Below are positions 35,045-43,814 of a stretch of DNA of 64,000 nucleotides, in pieces. A program made the translations under genes and the position numbers. Source of the stretch: Mycolicibacterium sp. P9-22. Its GTDB lineage: Bacteria > Actinomycetota > Actinomycetes > Mycobacteriales > Mycobacteriaceae. The notes under the pieces are model-generated. The model searched no databases. It saw nothing but the letters and a program-made list of their open reading frames with translations, and was not told the DNA's origin. The stretch is from contig NZ_NPKP01000001.1 of the NCBI RefSeq assembly GCF_008329585.1, forward strand, positions 806,001 through 870,000, written 5' to 3'. Position 1 is the first letter of the stretch. Every line of letters begins with the position of its first letter.

Positions 35045-35400
35045 ACTCGCCTAATACACGGCGGTGGCATTCACCGAACGTCTTGCAGCCGAGGGATCTT
35101 GCCGTCAGTCGGTTCTGTTGGAGATAGTTTCGATAATGCTCTGGCCGAATCGGTGAACAGCAGCTGCAAGACCGAATTGATCGACCATCAGCCGCTCTAT
35201 CCCGGCGCTACCGAACTCGCGCTGGGCACCGCTGAGTGGGTGGCGTTCTACAACCGTCAGCGACCCAATGGCTACTGCCAGGACCTGACACCGTACCGAG
35301 CAGAAGCCCTCTACTACCATCGCCAGCGGCACCCTCACACCGAGGAGGCACTCAGATAAGAGAACCTCCCGACACGCCGGGGCGGATCACAAGGCTTAGC

Positions 35401-36228
35401 TCACCCCAGGGTCGGGGTGGCGACTACGCCGGCCCATTCGTCCATCTCGCGAAGTTGACTCTCGAGTCGAGGGCGTATCGCAGTCGTCGCGCCGGGGTCC
35501 AGCGGAAGGTGGAGCGGAGGCTCCGCCTCGTCCGCTAGCCGCAGGATCGCCGCGGCCAGCTGACGCGGATCACCCGGTTGCGCTCCGTCGATCGACTTTA
35601 GGGCTGCGCGCGCCTTGCCGACGGTATCAGCGTAGGCATCCTGGCCGGCGGCTTCGCGCATCGACGAGCCCAGGGTGTTGGTGCGGAACAGGCCGGGCTG
35701 GACGATGGTGACCTTGATGCCGTGCGGTCGCACCTCCTTTGAAAGCGCTTCGGCGAATCCTTCTACGGCATGTTTGCTCGCGGCGTAGTAGCCCAGTCCG
35801 GGCGATGCGCTCACGCCGGCCACCGACGACATGACAATGACGCGTCCGCCTTGCTGCGCACGCATCGCCGGGAGAACGGCCCGCGTCGCATTGAAGACAC
35901 CAAAGGCATTGGTCGCGAACTGGTCCTGAATGTCCGCGTCGGTGGCCTCTTCGATTCCCGCCAGCAACGTGTACCCGGCGTTGTTGACCAGCACGTCGAT
36001 TCGCCCGAAGGTCTCGACGGCGGTGGCGGCGGCTGCTCGTACCGCGGCGGCATCACTGACGTCGGCGACTACAACTTTCAGTTGTGCCCCATGGGTGGTC
36101 ACGAGGTCGACAGCGTCCCGTTCAGCGCGGACGGTGCCGACGAGCAGGTCGCCGTGGTCCAAGACGGCTTCGCCGATGGCGCGGCCGATACCGCGCGAGA
36201 TTCCGGTTATCAACCACACACGCTTCAC
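35401..36228 (-). CDS. SDR family oxidoreductase
   Basis: A 275-residue classical short-chain dehydrogenase. It starts at GTG with GAGGAGA 6 bases upstream. The N-terminal VWLITGISRGIGRAIGEAVL binds NAD(P), DVLVNNAG is intact, and the catalytic triad is in VIVMSSVAGVSASPGLGYYA followed by ASKHAVEG (Ser, YxxxK). It is the last gene of the run acyl-CoA dehydrogenase-acyl-CoA dehydrogenase-SDR, and its stop codon lies 11 bases from the right end of the IS3-like element, so any downstream part of the operon may have been lost. Substrate unknown. Confidence 0.9.
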   Translation of the reverse strand: MKRVWLITGISRGIGRAIGEAVLDHGDLLVGTVRAERDAVDLVTTHGAQLKVVVADVSDAAAVRAAAATAVETFGRIDVLVNNAGYTLLAGIEEATDADIQDQFATNAFGVFNATRAVLPAMRAQQGGRVIVMSSVAGVSASPGLGYYAASKHAVEGFAEALSKEVRPHGIKVTIVQPGLFRTNTLGSSMREAAGQDAYADTVGKARAALKSIDGAQPGDPRQLAAAILRLADEAEPPLHLPLDPGATTAIRPRLESQLREMDEWAGVVATPTLG

Positions 36229-36282
36229 GTCGTTCTCCTCAAGATGTTCACTGAATCGGTTGTGCGCTGTCGTAGTTCGGAA

Positions 36283-37398
36283 TCACAGGCCCATCCCGTC
36301 GGCAATCGCCAGTCGGCGCGCGGAGGGTGAGCGGAGAATGTGTGCCGACGCCGTGGCCCTCTTGAACAGCAGGTGCGCATCGTGTTCCCAGGTGTACCCG
36401 ATCCCGCCGTGGATCTGCAGATTGCGGGCCGCCGCGCGGTAGGCGGCGTCGGACGCATATGCGGCGGCCATCTCGGCGAGCAGTGCATCGTCGCCGGTTC
36501 CGCTGGCCATCGACCATGCGGCGAAATACGTCAGGGTCCTGCTGGCCTCGACATCGACGAGGATGTCGGCGCACTGGTGTTTGATCGCCTGGAACGAGCC
36601 GATCGCGCGACCGAACTGGTGCCGCGTCTTCGCGTAGTCAATGGCCATGTCCAGGCACGCCTGAGCGACGCCGACCTGCTCGGCAGCAAGACCGATTGCC
36701 GCGCGCCGGAGCGTACGTTCCACACCGGGACGTGCGTTTCCCTCCACACCGAGAAGGCTGCCCGGCGCCTCGTTCATCGTCACGGTGCTCAGTGGCCGGG
36801 TGAGATCCAGGACGGGCTCGGGTTGGATCGTCACGTTCTCGGATGAGGTATCCACGGCGAGAATGCTCAGCCCGCGCGGCGTGTTGGCTGCGACGATGAC
36901 GACATCGGCGCGATCGCCGTCGACGACGAACCGTTTCCGGCCGGTCAGTGCCCAACCCGCCGGGGTTGGCGTGGCCACCGTGGCGACGGTGTCGAGATCG
37001 AACGGATCACCGTCTTCGGTGACGGCGAGGGTGGCGACGAGGTCGCCGTCAGCGATCAGAGGGAGCCAATGCGCGGCGGCCCTGACATCCCCGCTGTCCT
37101 GGATGGCAGTTGCGGCGAGCAGAACGGTCGCCAACAACGGGCTGCATAAGAGCGCTCTCCCGGCCTCCTCGAGGACCAGTGCAAGCTCGACGAGGCCGGC
37201 TCCCGCGCCTCCATGCTCGTCGTCCAGGGCGATGCCGTGGAGGCCGAGTTCGGTCGCCATGGTTCGCCACAGTTGCTCGTCACGGGGTTCGCCACCGTCG
37301 ACGAAACGGCGAACGTCTGCTGGCGCGGAGTGCTGCTCGAAGAACTTGCGTACGCCGTCTCGGAACGCCTCTTGCTCACTGTCAAGCTCGAAATTCAC
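36283..37398 (-). CDS. Acyl-CoA dehydrogenase, second-subunit type
   Basis: 371 residues from a GTG start. MNFELDSEQEAFRDGVRKFF and YAKTRHQFGRAIGSFQAIKH are clear family segments. The substrate/FAD loop is diverged (ATLAVTEDGDPFDLDTVATV), and the C-terminus (QIHGGIGYTWEHDAHLLFKR, then ATASAHILRSP) lacks the YEGT catalytic Glu. This is the pattern of the partner subunit in actinobacterial alpha2beta2 acyl-CoA dehydrogenases for steroid side chains. It lies 33 bases after its likely partner at 37432. Confidence 0.9.
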   Translation of the reverse strand: MNFELDSEQEAFRDGVRKFFEQHSAPADVRRFVDGGEPRDEQLWRTMATELGLHGIALDDEHGGAGAGLVELALVLEEAGRALLCSPLLATVLLAATAIQDSGDVRAAAHWLPLIADGDLVATLAVTEDGDPFDLDTVATVATPTPAGWALTGRKRFVVDGDRADVVIVAANTPRGLSILAVDTSSENVTIQPEPVLDLTRPLSTVTMNEAPGSLLGVEGNARPGVERTLRRAAIGLAAEQVGVAQACLDMAIDYAKTRHQFGRAIGSFQAIKHQCADILVDVEASRTLTYFAAWSMASGTGDDALLAEMAAAYASDAAYRAAARNLQIHGGIGYTWEHDAHLLFKRATASAHILRSPSARRLAIADGMGL

Positions 37399-37431
37399 GT
37401 GATCGCAGACCTTTCCTCAGTGCGGGCACCG

Positions 37432-38673
37432 TTACGTCGCAGACTCGCTGAGACGGGGCTCGCGTGGCAGGTTCAATATTTGCTCGCCGATGGTGTTTCG
37501 TTGTATCTCACTCGATCCGCCATATACCGTCGCCGGACGGGCGTGCAGGAAGTCTGTGACCCACGCCGCGGACGACAGCGGATCCATCCCGAGCGGTTGC
37601 GGTCCAAGCGGATTCACGGCCTCCGCGCCGCTCGGGGTAAGGGCCTGTGCGCCCAGAATGTCCAACGCCAGTTCGGTCACTCGCTGGCGATGCTCGGACG
37701 AAAGCAGCTTGATGACGGATGATTCGGGGCCGGGTGGGCGTCCGTTGGCAGCTACCGTGAGCGTTCGCAATGCAAGGCAGTGCAGGACTTGAACGGAGAC
37801 CCGGCAGGCCGCCAAGCGTTGCCGCAGATCGTCACCGACGCGGCCGCCCCTCGTGGCGTGGACGAGGTCGACGAGTCGCCGCAGTTCGATCTTCGCCGCG
37901 AGTGCAGCAGCGACGCCACCGGCGGCGCGCTCGAAGCCCAACAGCGTCAAGGCGACCTTCGCTCCTTCACCGATTCCACCGACGACGTTGCGGGCCTCGG
38001 CGACAGCGTCGGTGAAGAAGAACTCGGCGAATTCCGTTTCGCCCGCCATGTTGCGGATGCCGCGGACCTCAATTCCTGGTTGGTCAATGGGCACCAACAG
38101 CAGCGACAATCCGCGGCTGCGGGAAGCAGCGGGGTCGGTTCGGGCCAGGATGAAGATCCAGTTGGCGGACAAGCCGGCGGTCTGCCATACCTTTTGGCCG
38201 TTGATGATCCACTCGTCGCCGTCGAGGGCAGCGCGCGTGCGCACGTTGAACAAATCCGACCCCGCCTCGGGCTCGGAGTAGCCCTGGGCCCAACGAATCG
38301 TGCCGTCGATCGTTGGGGGGAGAAACCGAAGCTTCTGCTCCGCGGAGCCACAGTGCAGCACGGTGGGGCCAAGAAGCGTGAAGCCGCAGGCATCGTTCGG
38401 TAACGGAGCCTGGGGCAACCCCGCGCGGATTAATTCTTCGGCGACGATCGACTGTTCGATGAGGCGCCTGCCTCCGCCGCCGTACTCGGTTGGCCATCCG
38501 GGAGCCAGCAGCCGGTGAGTGTGCAGCGTCGCGCGCCACCCCGACAGGAACTCTGCGCGCGCGGCGGGGTCGAGCTGGCCGGAACCATTCCAGTTTTCTG
38601 GCACGGATGCGGCGATGAGCTCCCGCAGTTCGCGTCGGAACTCTTGAGCGGGCGGATCGTAGTTCAGCTCCAC
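37432..38673 (-). CDS. Acyl-CoA dehydrogenase, large-subunit type
   Basis: 413 residues from a GTG at 38673 that has GGAGG five bases upstream; the frame extends to an ATG at 38706 without a good site. Segments include YSEPEAGSDLFNVRTRAALD, INGQKVWQTAGLSANWIFIL and the C-terminal ARPATVYGGSSEIQRNTIGE. The tandem partner at 36283 suggests a heteromeric enzyme. A GCATGC-type operator (38711-38728) lies about 40 bases upstream of the start, linking this operon to the regulon of the GntR at 45440. Confidence 0.91.
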   Translation of the reverse strand: MELNYDPPAQEFRRELRELIAASVPENWNGSGQLDPAARAEFLSGWRATLHTHRLLAPGWPTEYGGGGRRLIEQSIVAEELIRAGLPQAPLPNDACGFTLLGPTVLHCGSAEQKLRFLPPTIDGTIRWAQGYSEPEAGSDLFNVRTRAALDGDEWIINGQKVWQTAGLSANWIFILARTDPAASRSRGLSLLLVPIDQPGIEVRGIRNMAGETEFAEFFFTDAVAEARNVVGGIGEGAKVALTLLGFERAAGGVAAALAAKIELRRLVDLVHATRGGRVGDDLRQRLAACRVSVQVLHCLALRTLTVAANGRPPGPESSVIKLLSSEHRQRVTELALDILGAQALTPSGAEAVNPLGPQPLGMDPLSSAAWVTDFLHARPATVYGGSSEIQRNTIGEQILNLPREPRLSESAT

Positions 38674-38710
38674 CTGACCTCCTTCTCCGGTGAGTGATGT
38701 TCGCATATTT

Positions 38711-38728
38711 GCATGCAGAATGGCCTCT
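38711..38728. promoter_or_regulatory. GntR-type operator 1 (GCATGC-AGAATG-GCCTCT)
   Basis: This is one of nine sites with the plan GCATGC/GCATAC-N6-GCATGC-like. The first half-site and centre are perfect and the second half is degenerate. The 15-mer TTGCATGCAGAATGG here (38709-38723) recurs exactly at 51424-51438. It lies in the divergent region between the acyl-CoA dehydrogenase (minus) and the CoA-transferase (plus). Confidence 0.62.
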
Positions 38729-38898
38729 TGGCAACTGGGAATAGCACGGCGCCATCTAGTGGAAAGCCGCCATCAAGGCAGCGTATCGGCTTCCGGCGAT
38801 CTCTGATTTGACCGCCTTAGGTCCTGTGAAGAGTGCCTGGCCGCCGGTCTTGCGGGAGAGTCGCGTCATCGAAATGAGAGTAAAGAGTGGACTTTTTG

Positions 38899-38916
38899 GC
38901 ATGCAATCTGTAAATA
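38899..38916. promoter_or_regulatory. GntR-type operator 2 and probable promoter of the CoA-transferase operon
   Basis: GCATGC-AATCTG-TAAATA lies between a possible -35 TGGACT (38888-38893) and a -10-like TAAATA (38911-38916), spacing 17. A partial second copy, TGCAATCTG, follows at 38921-38929. A repressor bound here would block the promoter of the + strand operon starting at 38952. Confidence 0.55.
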
Positions 38917-38951
38917 TGTTTGCAATCTGCAAGTACGAGGAGTGCGAACCT

Positions 38952-41324
38952 GTGAATGCGAAGTTCAGCGAACTCTCGACCGTAGCGTCGACGTCATTGC
39001 TGTCCGGGGTGGACGTCGTCGAGCTGTCTGCAGGCGTCGCCGGCGCCTACGCCGGTCGACTCTTGGCCGAGTTGGGGGCCAATGTGCGCCGCTTCGGGCC
39101 AGATGTTGTTTCGGCAACATCGAATGAATCGGCGGCGCACTTCGCCGAGTGGCTCCACGCCGGGAAGCACGTCGACTCGTCCGGCTCCCGGCCCGAAGCC
39201 GAGTCGTTCGACGGCGCACACCTGATCATCATCGACTGCGACGGTGGGAATCTCGACTACCAGGCCTGGACGGACACGGTGACTGAGGCGGTTGTCGCTC
39301 TGCCACGCCCACCGGTGGTGGTGAAGGTGCGCCCGTCGGTCTTCGAATCGCGGCCGGTACCGGGTACCGGTCTGACCAGCTCGGCTTGGTCGGGGATCAG
39401 TTGGTCGATGGGTGACGCGGACAAGATGCCGTTGTCACTGCCCTTCGACCTGGCTGACTATCAGGCAGGTCTGCACGCGTGCGCGTCGGGCCTGGCCGTC
39501 CTCCTCGCCGACCCCGAGCGACGCGCACTGAGACGCGTTGACATCGCCGGTCGCGACATCCTGGCGTACTACACGGGGATGATCACCACGAACTTCATTC
39601 CATACGAACGGCCGTGGGCTCGAGATGGTGCACGTCCGCCTGGATCGGCGGGGGTGTACCCGGCCAGCATCTTCCCCTGCCTGGACGGCCACGTCGTCTT
39701 CATGTGTCGAAGTCAGCGCGAGTGGGACATCCTTTTGGAGGCAATGGGATCACCCGAGTGGAGCAAAGATCCCCATTTCCGCGACCCACGCGTCGTGGCC
39801 CGCTTACATGCAGACGAAGCCGACCGCCACCTCGTCCCCTGGATTGCCGCTCGAACCAAGGGCGAATTGATGGATTTCGGTCGACGTCACGGGCTCCCAG
39901 TCGCTCCCGTGCGTTCGGTGGCGGAGGCTCTGGAAGAAACGCAGTTCGAGCATCGTGGATTCTTCACGTCGCAGTCCGCTGACGGCGGCCCCATCCGGGT
40001 ACCGGGTGTGCCGTGGAGTCTGTCGCAGACACCGTGCAAGGACACAAAGGACAACCCTTGCCGGCCGTGGCCACTCACGGGGAAGGACGCGGGCGACCCC
40101 GCGCACTTGATGGCCGGTCTGCGAGTCTTGGACCTGTCCTGGGTGTGGTCGGGCCCGCTGGTGACCTCCATCCTCGGTGATCTCGGTGCGGAGATCGTCA
40201 AGGTCGAGCACACTGGGCACCTCGACACCGGCAGGCACAGGGGTAAGGCGCGCAAGGACGGGATGGAAGTCGAGGGTCCCGAGCACGAGGCGACGCCGTA
40301 CTTCAACCAGATGAATCACGGTAAGCGCAGCATCACCCTGAACCTGAAGGAGGAGCGCGCGCGGGAGATCCTGCTCGATCTGGTCGAACACTGCGATGTG
40401 GTCGTCGAGAACATGCGGCCCGGGGTACTGGATCGACTGGGAATCGGCTACTCCGACCTCGCGGCGCGGAACCCAGCCATCGTGATGTTGTCGATGTCGA
40501 TGGCAGGACAGTCGGGCCCGCTGAGAGACATGAAGGGCTATGCAGGAATCATGGCCGCCATGTCCGGTCTTGAATCGCTCATCGGCTACGAAAAGGACCA
40601 CATCGTTGGCAGCCTCGCACCAGCGCTGGGTGACCCCAACGCAGCGGGACACGCCATGTGCGCGCTGCTGGCGGCGCTGCATCGTCGCCGCGTCACCGGA
40701 CGCGGAACGTGGGTCGACCTGTCGCAGATCGAGGCCCTGGTCTGCGCGATGGCAGCACCTGTTATCGACGCGCAGTTGCACGGGGAGGTCGAGGTGCCGG
40801 CGAATCGGCATCCGCGCTTCGTCCCGCACGGTCACTTTCCTTGCGCCGGCGACGATCAGTGGATCGCGATCTCCGTTCGTAACGACGAAGAGTGGAGTGC
40901 GCTGGTCGATCTCGGGCACGACGGCCTGTTGACGTCGCGCGAAGAGTGGAGAGGCGCGGACAGTCGAAGCGCCGCCGTCGCCGACGTCGAGAAGGCTGTC
41001 GCCGCCTGGACCGCGACGCAAGAGCGCGACGTCCTGGTGGAGGCACTGCTGAACCGGGGTGTCGCGGCGGCGCCGGTGAGCTCCTTCGAAGATCTGGTGG
41101 CCTCGCCCTGGAAGCAGGATCGCGGCCTGACCGTCAAGGTTGAGCATCCGTATCTTGGAGAGGTCGAGGTCTTCACCGTCCCGTGGCGTATCGGCGGGCA
41201 GAATCCTGGAATCGCCTTACCCGCACCCCTGCTGGGCGCCGATACCGACGAGGTGTTGAAACGGCTCTTGGGCGCCGAGGCCGATGAGATCCGGAAACTC
41301 CAGACACAGAAAGTTCTTTGGTGA
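38952..41324 (+). CDS. Double-domain CaiB/BaiF CoA-transferase
   Basis: 790 residues from a GTG with GAGGAG 9 bases upstream (the open frame begins at 38808, through the promoter). Two CaiB-type halves are fused. The first is GVDVVELSAGVAGAYAGRLL to about residue 380. The second begins GLRVLDLSWVWSGPLVTSIL and includes HGKRSITLNLKEERAREILL, NMRPGVLDRLGIGYSDLAAR, and GRGTWVDLSQIEALVCAM, where many family members have the catalytic acid (Glu here). Class III CoA-transferases move CoA between carboxylates; this one probably activates a pathway intermediate. It opens a six-gene operon. Confidence 0.88.
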   Translation: MNAKFSELSTVASTSLLSGVDVVELSAGVAGAYAGRLLAELGANVRRFGPDVVSATSNESAAHFAEWLHAGKHVDSSGSRPEAESFDGAHLIIIDCDGGNLDYQAWTDTVTEAVVALPRPPVVVKVRPSVFESRPVPGTGLTSSAWSGISWSMGDADKMPLSLPFDLADYQAGLHACASGLAVLLADPERRALRRVDIAGRDILAYYTGMITTNFIPYERPWARDGARPPGSAGVYPASIFPCLDGHVVFMCRSQREWDILLEAMGSPEWSKDPHFRDPRVVARLHADEADRHLVPWIAARTKGELMDFGRRHGLPVAPVRSVAEALEETQFEHRGFFTSQSADGGPIRVPGVPWSLSQTPCKDTKDNPCRPWPLTGKDAGDPAHLMAGLRVLDLSWVWSGPLVTSILGDLGAEIVKVEHTGHLDTGRHRGKARKDGMEVEGPEHEATPYFNQMNHGKRSITLNLKEERAREILLDLVEHCDVVVENMRPGVLDRLGIGYSDLAARNPAIVMLSMSMAGQSGPLRDMKGYAGIMAAMSGLESLIGYEKDHIVGSLAPALGDPNAAGHAMCALLAALHRRRVTGRGTWVDLSQIEALVCAMAAPVIDAQLHGEVEVPANRHPRFVPHGHFPCAGDDQWIAISVRNDEEWSALVDLGHDGLLTSREEWRGADSRSAAVADVEKAVAAWTATQERDVLVEALLNRGVAAAPVSSFEDLVASPWKQDRGLTVKVEHPYLGEVEVFTVPWRIGGQNPGIALPAPLLGADTDEVLKRLLGAEADEIRKLQTQKVLW

Positions 41325-41336
41325 AGAGAGGCGGAC

Positions 41337-42128
41337 ATGTCTACTGCTGAAACCCTAGAGATCGCCGAGACGGATCACATCGTCGAAATTACCCTGGCGC
41401 GCCCCGCGTTGCTCAATCGCATCGACGATCAGTCGCGCGCCGAACTCATCAGTGCTCTCGAAGAACTCGGCGACAGCACCACCGCGCGCGCAATCGTGCT
41501 AGGTGCGCAGGGCAAGGCGTTCTCGGCCGGCGGCGACTTCGCCATGATGAAACGCCGCCACGGCGACCGACCGGCCACAGAGCGCGGCGGGCGGGCCAGT
41601 CGCCGACTCCTCGAGGCCTTCCTCGATCTCCCGATGCCGGTGATCGCCGCAGTGCAGGGTGACGCGGTCGGTCTCGGTTCGACCATCGTGTTGTCATGTG
41701 ATGCGGTGGTCGCCGCCCGGGGCGTCAGAATCATGGATTCTCACGTCAGGGTGGGGCTTGTCGCCGGGGATGGCGGCGCGGTGCTGTGGCCGCTGGCAAT
41801 GGGCATCATCCGCGCTAAGCGGCACCTCCTCACCGGAGATCCCGTTTTCGCCGAAGAGGCCTACGAGATGGGGATGGTCTCCGATCTCGTCGAGGATCCC
41901 GCCGATGTGCTGCCCGCGGCGCGAGCCTTGGCGGCACGCATCGCCGCACTGCCACCGCTCGGCGTGCGCGGCACCAAAAGAGCGCTCAATCACGTTCTGC
42001 GCCAACGCTTCGATGAGGTCATCGACCTGTCGTTGGCCTATGAGGGCGAGTCCATGCACTCAGATGACCTCTTGGAGGCCATTGCCGCCTTCGAAGAGAA
42101 ACGACCCGGCACCTACACGGGCGGGTGA
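41337..42128 (+). CDS. Enoyl-CoA hydratase/isomerase (crotonase) family
   Basis: A 263-residue crotonase. The oxyanion-hole segments GKAFSAGGDFAMMKRR and AAVQGDAVGLGSTIVLSCDA are present, and HVRVGLVAGDGGAVLWPLAM covers the acid/base loop (Asp at the usual Glu/Asp position). It would hydrate an enoyl-CoA made by one of the nearby dehydrogenases. It lies 12 bases after the CoA-transferase stop and 4 bases before the MaoC gene. Confidence 0.92.
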   Translation: MSTAETLEIAETDHIVEITLARPALLNRIDDQSRAELISALEELGDSTTARAIVLGAQGKAFSAGGDFAMMKRRHGDRPATERGGRASRRLLEAFLDLPMPVIAAVQGDAVGLGSTIVLSCDAVVAARGVRIMDSHVRVGLVAGDGGAVLWPLAMGIIRAKRHLLTGDPVFAEEAYEMGMVSDLVEDPADVLPAARALAARIAALPPLGVRGTKRALNHVLRQRFDEVIDLSLAYEGESMHSDDLLEAIAAFEEKRPGTYTGG

Positions 42129-42132
42129 CCTG

Positions 42133-43053
42133 ATGGGCGTAGACGTAGACGCGGTGGGCACCCGAGCGGAGCCATACTCGCGATCATGGTCGGAGCACGA
42201 CGCGCTTCTCTATGCCGTGGGCGTGGGCGCCGGACAGTCCGATCCGACCGCCGAACTGCCGTTCACCACCGAGAACTCCACCGGCGTGCCCCAGCAGGTG
42301 CTGCCGACCTTCGCCGTGCCGCTGCTGCAGAACGGACTGGGCAAGCGGTTGCCATTCGGAGCTCATCAACGCGGCGCTCTCGTCCATGCCGAGCAGACAC
42401 TGTTGCTGCACCAACTGCCGCCGACGTCGGGAACGATGGTGGTGAATGCCCGGATCACCGGAATCTATGACAAGCGGTCCGGTGCGTTGGTGCGGATGGA
42501 GACCACGGGTGTCGACCAGTTTACTGGGAAGGCCCTCGTCACGACACGGCTGGGATACTTCATCCGTGGCTGCGGCGGTTTCGGAGGGCCACCGACACCG
42601 GACGAGGCCTGGCCGTCTCCCGAGGACGCGGAACCCGACGTGGTGATTCACACGCCGACACGGCCCGACCAGGCGCTGCTCTACCGCCTCAGCGGGGACC
42701 GCAACCCCTTGCACTCCGATCCGAACTTCGCCAAAGCCGCTGGTTTCGACGGGCCGATCCTGCATGGCCTGTGCACCTACGGCGTGGTGGCACGCGAACT
42801 GATCCGCGTCCTGTGCGACGGCGATCCGAGCCGACTCAGCACCTACTCGTCGCGCTTCAGCCGCCCCGTCTATCCCGGCCAGACGCTCGTAACTTCTGTA
42901 TGGCTGGACGGATGCCGGGCTTTGTTCCGCACCGCAACCGACAGTGGGACGGTCTTGGACCGCGGCACCCTCGCGTTGCGCCCCTCCACGGTCATCACAC
43001 CGAAACCAGACGGCTTTGCCCTGTCAGACAGCAGCAAGGAGACACACGCATGA
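42133..43053 (+). CDS. MaoC-type (R)-enoyl-CoA hydratase, double hotdog
   Basis: 306 residues from the ATG at 42133, four bases after the preceding stop; the longer frame runs back through the crotonase gene and is rejected. The hydratase-2 motif YRLSGDRNPLHSDPNFAKAA, followed by GFDGPILHGLCTYG, carries the catalytic Asp and His. The N-terminal half is the second hotdog (LPFGAHQRGALVHAEQTLLL). It gives (3R)-hydroxyacyl-CoA, like the hydratase domain of peroxisomal MFE-2 and sterol-pathway homologues. It overlaps the SDR by ATGA, which would supply the next step. Confidence 0.92.
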   Translation: MGVDVDAVGTRAEPYSRSWSEHDALLYAVGVGAGQSDPTAELPFTTENSTGVPQQVLPTFAVPLLQNGLGKRLPFGAHQRGALVHAEQTLLLHQLPPTSGTMVVNARITGIYDKRSGALVRMETTGVDQFTGKALVTTRLGYFIRGCGGFGGPPTPDEAWPSPEDAEPDVVIHTPTRPDQALLYRLSGDRNPLHSDPNFAKAAGFDGPILHGLCTYGVVARELIRVLCDGDPSRLSTYSSRFSRPVYPGQTLVTSVWLDGCRALFRTATDSGTVLDRGTLALRPSTVITPKPDGFALSDSSKETHA

Positions 43054-43808
43054 ACCTCACCGGACGCGTCGCGTTCATCACCGGCGCTGCCCAAGGCATC
43101 GGCGCCGCGACCGCGCAGCGGTTGGCGGCAGCCGGGGCTCGCGTCGCGGTCGCCGACATGAACGCGGACGGCGCCGCCGGTGTGGCGCAATCGATCGAAG
43201 ACCAAGGTGGCACGGCGATTTCCGTGCGTTGTGATGTCTCGAAGTCTGCCGATGTGAACGCAGCCGTGTCGCAGGCCGTTGAAGCGCTCGGACCGATCAC
43301 CGTGTTGATCAATTGCGCAGGCGTCCTGCGGGACAACCTGTTGTTCCGCATGAGTGATGACGATTGGGACGTCGTCCTCGACACCCATCTCAAGGGCACC
43401 TTCATGACCACGCGGGCAGCGCAGAAGTACATGGTCGACGAGAAATGGGGGCGCATCGTCAACGTCAGCAGCACGGCGGCGCTTGGTAATCGGGGGCAAT
43501 CGAACTACTCGGCGGCCAAGGCGGGCATTCAGGGGATGACGAAGACCCATGCCATCGAACTGGGCCGCTACAACATCACGGTGAACTCGGTGGCTCCAGG
43601 CTTCGTGGAGACCGACATGATCCGAGAAACGGCCCGGCGGCAGGGCGTCGACTTCGACAAGTACAAGGAATCGGCGATCGCTCGCAACCCGATGCGGCGC
43701 GTCGCGCAGCCGATCGACATTGCCAACGCCATCATGCTGCTGTGCAGCGAGGAGGCCGGATTCATCAACGGCCAGATCGTCTATGTCGCAGGCGGTCCGA
43801 GGACGTGA
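43050..43808 (+). CDS. SDR family 3-hydroxyacyl-CoA dehydrogenase/3-oxoacyl reductase-like
   Basis: 252 residues from an ATG overlapping the MaoC stop, with AAGGA upstream. RVAFITGAAQGIGAATAQRL binds the cofactor, VLINCAG is present, and the Ser-Tyr-Lys triad is in IVNVSSTAALGNRGQSNYSA followed by AKAG. It ends QIVYVAGGPRT, as FabG-like enzymes do. Coupled to the hydratase, it probably oxidises the 3-hydroxyacyl-CoA to the 3-keto form for cleavage. Confidence 0.92.
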   Translation: MNLTGRVAFITGAAQGIGAATAQRLAAAGARVAVADMNADGAAGVAQSIEDQGGTAISVRCDVSKSADVNAAVSQAVEALGPITVLINCAGVLRDNLLFRMSDDDWDVVLDTHLKGTFMTTRAAQKYMVDEKWGRIVNVSSTAALGNRGQSNYSAAKAGIQGMTKTHAIELGRYNITVNSVAPGFVETDMIRETARRQGVDFDKYKESAIARNPMRRVAQPIDIANAIMLLCSEEAGFINGQIVYVAGGPRT

Positions 43809-43814
43809 CGGCAC

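Larger units (their letters stand above)
32319..35051 (+). mobile_element. IS30-like element inserted in the IS3 OrfB gene (itself interrupted)
   Basis: The left end GGCGGATTCAACTTGTCGTC continues across the IS256-like insert: GGCGGATTCA at 32319-32328, then ACTTGTCGTCGCAACACC from 33768. The right end reads back from 35051 as GGCGAGTTCAATCGGTCGAC, then GCAACACTGG. The inverted repeats match over about 28 positions. The left flank CAA and the right flank TAA suggest a 2-3-base duplication. Removing it rejoins the IS3 frame HHSDAGSQ-YTAVAFTERL exactly, which confirms the boundaries. Confidence 0.82.
31733..35359 (+). pseudogene. IS3-family transposase OrfB, fragmented
   Basis: The first piece (to a TAG at 32132-32134) gives DGLKWGVESMCAVLSQFGVT and VRTTVADPAATRAQDRVRR, then LWVADFTY after the stop. 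A deletion and frame change follow, then GWNVATEMTQRLVTDAIN and SLIHHSDAGSQ, which ends at the IS30-like insertion (32318). The rest resumes at 35052 with YTAVAFTERLAAEG. After a one-base deletion it goes on as PSVGSVGDSFDNALAESVNS and NRQRPNGYCQDLTPYRAEAL. The DDE catalytic core is therefore split by an insertion as well as by a stop, a deletion and a frameshift. Confidence 0.85.
31353..35389 (+). mobile_element. IS6110-like IS3-family element, interrupted by two other IS elements
   Basis: The terminal inverted repeats are TGATCCACCCCGGCGTGTTC at the left (31353) and TGATCCGCCCCGGCGTGTCG at the right (reading back from 35389), continuing with GGAG on both sides. Inside are orfA (31386-31730) and pieces of orfB (31733-32318 and 35052-35359). 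The orfA and orfB proteins resemble those of IS6110 and its relatives. The flanking triplets (GAC left, CAA right) do not match, so the target duplication has been lost or rearranged. The IS30-like element sits inside orfB. The element cannot transpose on its own. Confidence 0.85.

Noticed and set aside
39804-41147. Minus-strand open frame of 447 codons
   Set aside because: Shadow of the double CoA-transferase, which has clear domain motifs on the plus strand.
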